Below are positions 6,087 to 7,978 of a stretch of DNA of 7,978 nucleotides, in pieces; the stretch's first letter is position 1; every line of letters begins with the position of its first letter. The DNA is from Actinomycetes bacterium. GTDB lineage: Bacteria; Actinomycetota; Acidimicrobiia; Acidimicrobiales; Acidimicrobiaceae. Both the position numbers and the translations under genes were made by a program. Below the pieces are notes generated by a model, which was given only the letters and a program-made list of their open reading frames with translations, made no database searches and had not been told where the DNA came from. Location of the stretch: NCBI GenBank assembly GCA_021819025.1, contig JAKASN010000066.1:1-7978 (forward strand). The letters run 5' to 3'.

Positions 6087-6698
6087 ATGAAAACTTCGGA
6101 TGGCGCGGACTCGCCGAAGAGTTCTAAGGCTTTACAGGAGCGAGCCAGCGGCGAAAGCACGCGCTTTGCCGCCTTTGTGCCTTTTTTCCGCGAAAACTAT
6201 CCCCGGTTGGTCTCGACGATGCGCCTCGCGGGTGCCCTAGGAAGCGCCGAGGATCTCACCCAAGAAGCCTTCGCGATCGTGCTGACCCACTGGAACCCCG
6301 CCAATGCCTCAGGGAGTCCCGAGGGGTACCTCTTCCGTTGCGCCTTCCGACTTCTTGCCAGAGAGTTCAAGACAAGAAAGCTTCCGCGCGAACATTTTGC
6401 CGACGGCTCCTCGGCCTCGACCTCCGATAGCTTCGAGGAGACCGTCTGCGCCCTCGACGAACTCACGATCCTGGTCGACAAGCTACCTCCGCGCGCTCGC
6501 GCCTGCTCGGTAGCCTATTTTGCACTGGGTATGAGCACTGAGGAGATCGCCAATAGCCTCAACATCACCGCCGGAACGGTCCGCAAGCACTTGAGCGATG
6601 CAAGGGCGTCATTGCGAGATGGCTACTATGCGAGCCAACGGGATTCTCTTGTAGCCAGTGAGTACCAGGAGATCCATCGCAGCCCAAACGGTAAATAG
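6087..6698 (+). CDS. RNA polymerase ECF sigma factor (sigma-70 family, regions 2 and 4)
   Basis: This 203-residue protein would direct RNA polymerase to a dedicated promoter set. Region 2 covers about residues 26-98, starting FAAFVPFFRENYPRLV and including the AEDLTQEAFAIVLTHW block (54-69) typical of region 2.2, which grips the polymerase clamp. A Ser/Asp-rich linker (100-120) leads to region 4 (about 122-180), with LPPRARA and the helix-turn-helix MSTEEIANSLNITAGTVRKH (149-168) that reads the -35 element. There is no region 3 and only a 25-residue tail, so it is a plain ECF. ATG 6087 gives about 25 residues before region 2. GGGGGAG (6080-6086) touches the ATG directly, an unusually short spacing. 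The frame stays open for 120 codons upstream inside the membrane protein gene, but that extension is not sigma-like. Co-transcription with the membrane protein is likely. No cognate promoter motif could be identified. Confidence 0.93.
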   Translation: MKTSDGADSPKSSKALQERASGESTRFAAFVPFFRENYPRLVSTMRLAGALGSAEDLTQEAFAIVLTHWNPANASGSPEGYLFRCAFRLLAREFKTRKLPREHFADGSSASTSDSFEETVCALDELTILVDKLPPRARACSVAYFALGMSTEEIANSLNITAGTVRKHLSDARASLRDGYYASQRDSLVASEYQEIHRSPNGK

Positions 6699-6740
6699 CC
6701 CCCCGCGACCCCACAGCCCTGCTATAGCCCGCCAACCTCA

Positions 6741-6761
6741 CGCGCCCACGGTTGGGGCGCG
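6741..6761 (+). terminator. GC-rich hairpin, probable terminator after the sigma factor gene
   Basis: CGCGCCC (6741-6747) and GGGCGCG (6755-6761) form a perfect 7-bp stem with a 7-nt loop, 42 nt after the sigma stop. No U-tract follows, as in many proposed actinobacterial terminators. A competing 6-bp stem CCAACC (6732-6737)/GGTTGG (6750-6755) overlaps it, so the two cannot form together. Confidence 0.45.
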
Positions 6762-6857
6762 GTAGCGTTGAAGTTCCTCAACTCGTGCCAGACCAGATCT
6801 AAAGCCAAAAGCAAGATCTCGATGGTTTCGATACGCACAACCGCTTAGGGTACCTTT

Positions 6858-6886
6858 TTGACTTCGCAAGGGAAGTTTCTTCAAAT
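6858..6886 (+). promoter_or_regulatory. Candidate sigma-70-type promoter for the amino acid permease
   Basis: TTGACT (6858-6863) matches five of six bases of the -35 consensus, and TCAAAT (6881-6886) matches four of six of the -10, with the ideal 17-nt spacing. Transcription would start near 6893 and leave a leader of about 114 nt before TTG 7007. The -10 is weak at its second position, which is usually A, so the promoter may need help. Confidence 0.4.
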
Positions 6887-6893
6887 CGGCAAC

Positions 6894-6909
6894 ATTGGTA
6901 CTGACCAAT
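6894..6909. promoter_or_regulatory. 16-bp inverted repeat, candidate operator upstream of the permease
   Basis: ATTGGT (6894-6899) and ACCAAT (6904-6909) are perfect 6-bp arms around ACTG. The site falls right at the predicted transcript start, where a repressor would block the polymerase. The TGGT-N4-ACCA core resembles the TGGT-N3-ACCA sites of FadR-type GntR regulators, but the spacer is one base longer. The matching regulator is not in the window. Confidence 0.4.
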
Positions 6910-6995
6910 ATGGAATAATGACTCACAATCTGCACATTTGGCCAAGCGCGCGGAATTTCGTTGTTGGCGCGAAGCTAGCGGCAGTCATGAGGAGC

Positions 6996-7000
6996 AGGAG
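6996..7000 (+). promoter_or_regulatory. Shine-Dalgarno deciding the TTG start of the permease
   Basis: AGGAG lies 6 nt before TTG 7007-7009. No ATG or GTG in this frame precedes the first membrane helix closely, and the only other upstream option seen, TTG 6938, has no ribosome site. Confidence 0.6.
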
Positions 7001-7006
7001 TACAGG

Positions 7007-7978
7007 TTGGCTGGTTCTAATGCGGGTGCCGAGTCGCACCCAGAATTGCTTGATGCGGACACCAAGAAACTACACGCGCTCGGATATGCCCAGGAACTGC
7101 GACGCTCCTTGGGCGGATTTTCTAACTTTGCAGTGTCCTTCACCATCATCTCGATCCTTTCGGGCGCACTTACCCTTTACTACTACGGAATGACCACTGG
7201 CGGCCCCGCCGAGATGGTGTGGGGCTGGATCTTCGTCGGTATCATGACCACCATCGTAGGCCTGGGTATGGCAGAGATCGCCTCGTCGTACCCGACGGCT
7301 GGTGGGTTGTACTACTGGTCCGCACGCCTCGCCTCCAAAAATGGTGCGGCATGGTCGTGGTTCACGGGTTGGTTCAACTTGCTGGGTCAAGTGGCTATCA
7401 CTGCGGGCATCGACTTCGGCTTTGCCACCTTCTTTACGGCGTTTTTGGACCTAACCACCGGACTCAATGCCACTAAAGGCACCGTGCTCGTCGTCTACGG
7501 TGGAGTGCTTCTCGCCCACGGACTCCTCAACAACTTTGGTGTGCGGGTGGTGGCATTTCTCTCCGATGTGTCGGTATGGTGGCACATCATCGGCGTCATC
7601 GTGATCGTGGGCGCGCTGGCATTTATTCCTGCACACCATGCCTCGGCGTCGTTCGTCTTTACCAAGATCGTCAACGAGACGGGATTCCATTCCACTTTCT
7701 ACGTGCTCATGATCGGCCTTCTCATGGCGCAGTACACCTTCACCGGCTATGACGCTTCAGCGCACATGTCGGAGGAAACCTTCGATGCCGCGCAGAAAGT
7801 TCCCCGCGGCATCGTCAATTCGATCGTGGTATCCCTGGTTGCCGGTCTTGTCCTCATCGTGGGAATCACCTATGCGATCACCAACAACTACCAGTCGGCA
7901 ATCACCTCTTCCACCGGCGTTCCGCCGGTACAAATCTGGATCGACGCCATCGGGCGCCACGGCGGCGAACTCTTGCTG
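7007..7978 (+). CDS. APC-superfamily amino acid permease (BAT1/GABA permease type), N-terminal part
   Basis: The frame is open from TTG 7007 to the last base (324 codons) with no stop, so the gene runs off the right edge. The product is a polytopic inner-membrane transporter that takes up an amino acid or amine (GABA or related compounds are typical) with a cation or by exchange. A cytoplasmic N-terminus (1-36; LLDADTKKLHALGY, then QELRRSLGGFSNFAVSF) leads into helix 1. About seven of the expected twelve helices are visible, near 37-60, 70-92, 118-148, 158-178, 188-207, 230-248 and 269-291. Family motifs include SFTIISILSGALTLY, GMTTGGPAEMVWGW, MAEIASSYPTAGGLYYW (88-104), the WFTGWFNLLGQVAITAGIDF stretch (118-137) and TGYDASAHMSEET (246-258), the last typical of the helix 6-7 loop. 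The unwound GGF region in helix 1 fits substrate binding in the LeuT/APC fold. Substrate identity cannot be read from sequence. Confidence 0.9.
   Translation, partial: MAGSNAGAESHPELLDADTKKLHALGYAQELRRSLGGFSNFAVSFTIISILSGALTLYYYGMTTGGPAEMVWGWIFVGIMTTIVGLGMAEIASSYPTAGGLYYWSARLASKNGAAWSWFTGWFNLLGQVAITAGIDFGFATFFTAFLDLTTGLNATKGTVLVVYGGVLLAHGLLNNFGVRVVAFLSDVSVWWHIIGVIVIVGALAFIPAHHASASFVFTKIVNETGFHSTFYVLMIGLLMAQYTFTGYDASAHMSEETFDAAQKVPRGIVNSIVVSLVAGLVLIVGITYAITNNYQSAITSSTGVPPVQIWIDAIGRHGGELLL

Larger units (their letters stand above)
6699..7006. other. 308-nt intergenic region between sigma factor and permease
   Basis: No gene is supported here. In order the region holds a perfect palindrome GCTATAGC (6721-6728), the GC hairpin at 6741-6761, two AGATCT palindromes (6795-6800 and 6814-6819; 19 nt centre to centre, close to two helical turns), a promoter-like pair at 6858-6886, a 16-bp dyad at 6894-6909, and the permease ribosome site at 6996-7000. 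Everything after the hairpin is best read as the control region of the permease. Confidence 0.5.

Noticed and set aside
6858..7193. 111-codon plus-strand open frame upstream of and within the permease
   Set aside because: Its second half overlaps the permease in a different frame and its first codon is the -35-like TTG; no motif supports it.
1..7978. CRISPR array, tRNA/rRNA, insertion sequence or phage element
   Set aside because: No regularly spaced repeats, tRNA cloverleaf, rRNA sequence, transposase or integrase was recognised on either strand.

Overview
The window is bacterial and moderately GC-rich. Gene density, non-ATG starts (TTG, GTG, TTG), two actinobacterial-style FadE acyl-CoA dehydrogenases, an ECF sigma factor and a BAT/GABA-type amino acid permease together suggest an actinobacterium. 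The intermediate GC would suit a deep branch such as Acidimicrobiia, but that placement is a guess from gene style; no rRNA or marker gene is present to prove it.

Layout. (a) 1-161, plus: the C-terminal tail of a protein that resembles the large subunit of molybdenum hydroxylases (CoxL/xanthine dehydrogenase type). (b) 220-2279, minus: a two-gene fatty-acid unit, with a short-chain acyl-CoA dehydrogenase (GTG start) followed 56 nt later by a 3-hydroxybutyryl-CoA dehydrogenase (TTG start). (c) 2280-2461: a divergent control region with a 12-bp palindrome and a second inverted repeat. (d) 2462-3682, plus: a second, clearly different acyl-CoA dehydrogenase; then 3796-4698, a DyP-type haem peroxidase with a strong Shine-Dalgarno. 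(e) 4807-6057 and 6087-6698, plus: a single-pass membrane protein with a long Ser/Thr/Pro-rich outer part, then an ECF sigma factor 29 nt downstream. (f) 6699-7006: a 308-nt intergenic region with a GC-rich hairpin, a sigma-70-like promoter and a 16-bp dyad. (g) 7007 to the window edge, plus: the first 324 residues of an APC-superfamily amino acid permease with a TTG start. It has no stop inside the window.

How they fit together. Unit (b) covers the first step (acyl-CoA to enoyl-CoA) and third step (3-hydroxyacyl-CoA to 3-ketoacyl-CoA) of short-chain beta-oxidation or the reverse butyryl-CoA pathway; the hydratase and thiolase are not here. The second dehydrogenase probably takes a different acyl-CoA. 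The membrane protein plus sigma factor look like a transmembrane signalling pair in which the membrane protein would hold the sigma factor and sense something outside the cell. This is inferred from adjacency and architecture, because no known anti-sigma domain can be recognised. It is the most likely place for something undescribed. The rest is mostly ordinary metabolism. No tRNA, rRNA, CRISPR array, insertion sequence or phage gene was seen.
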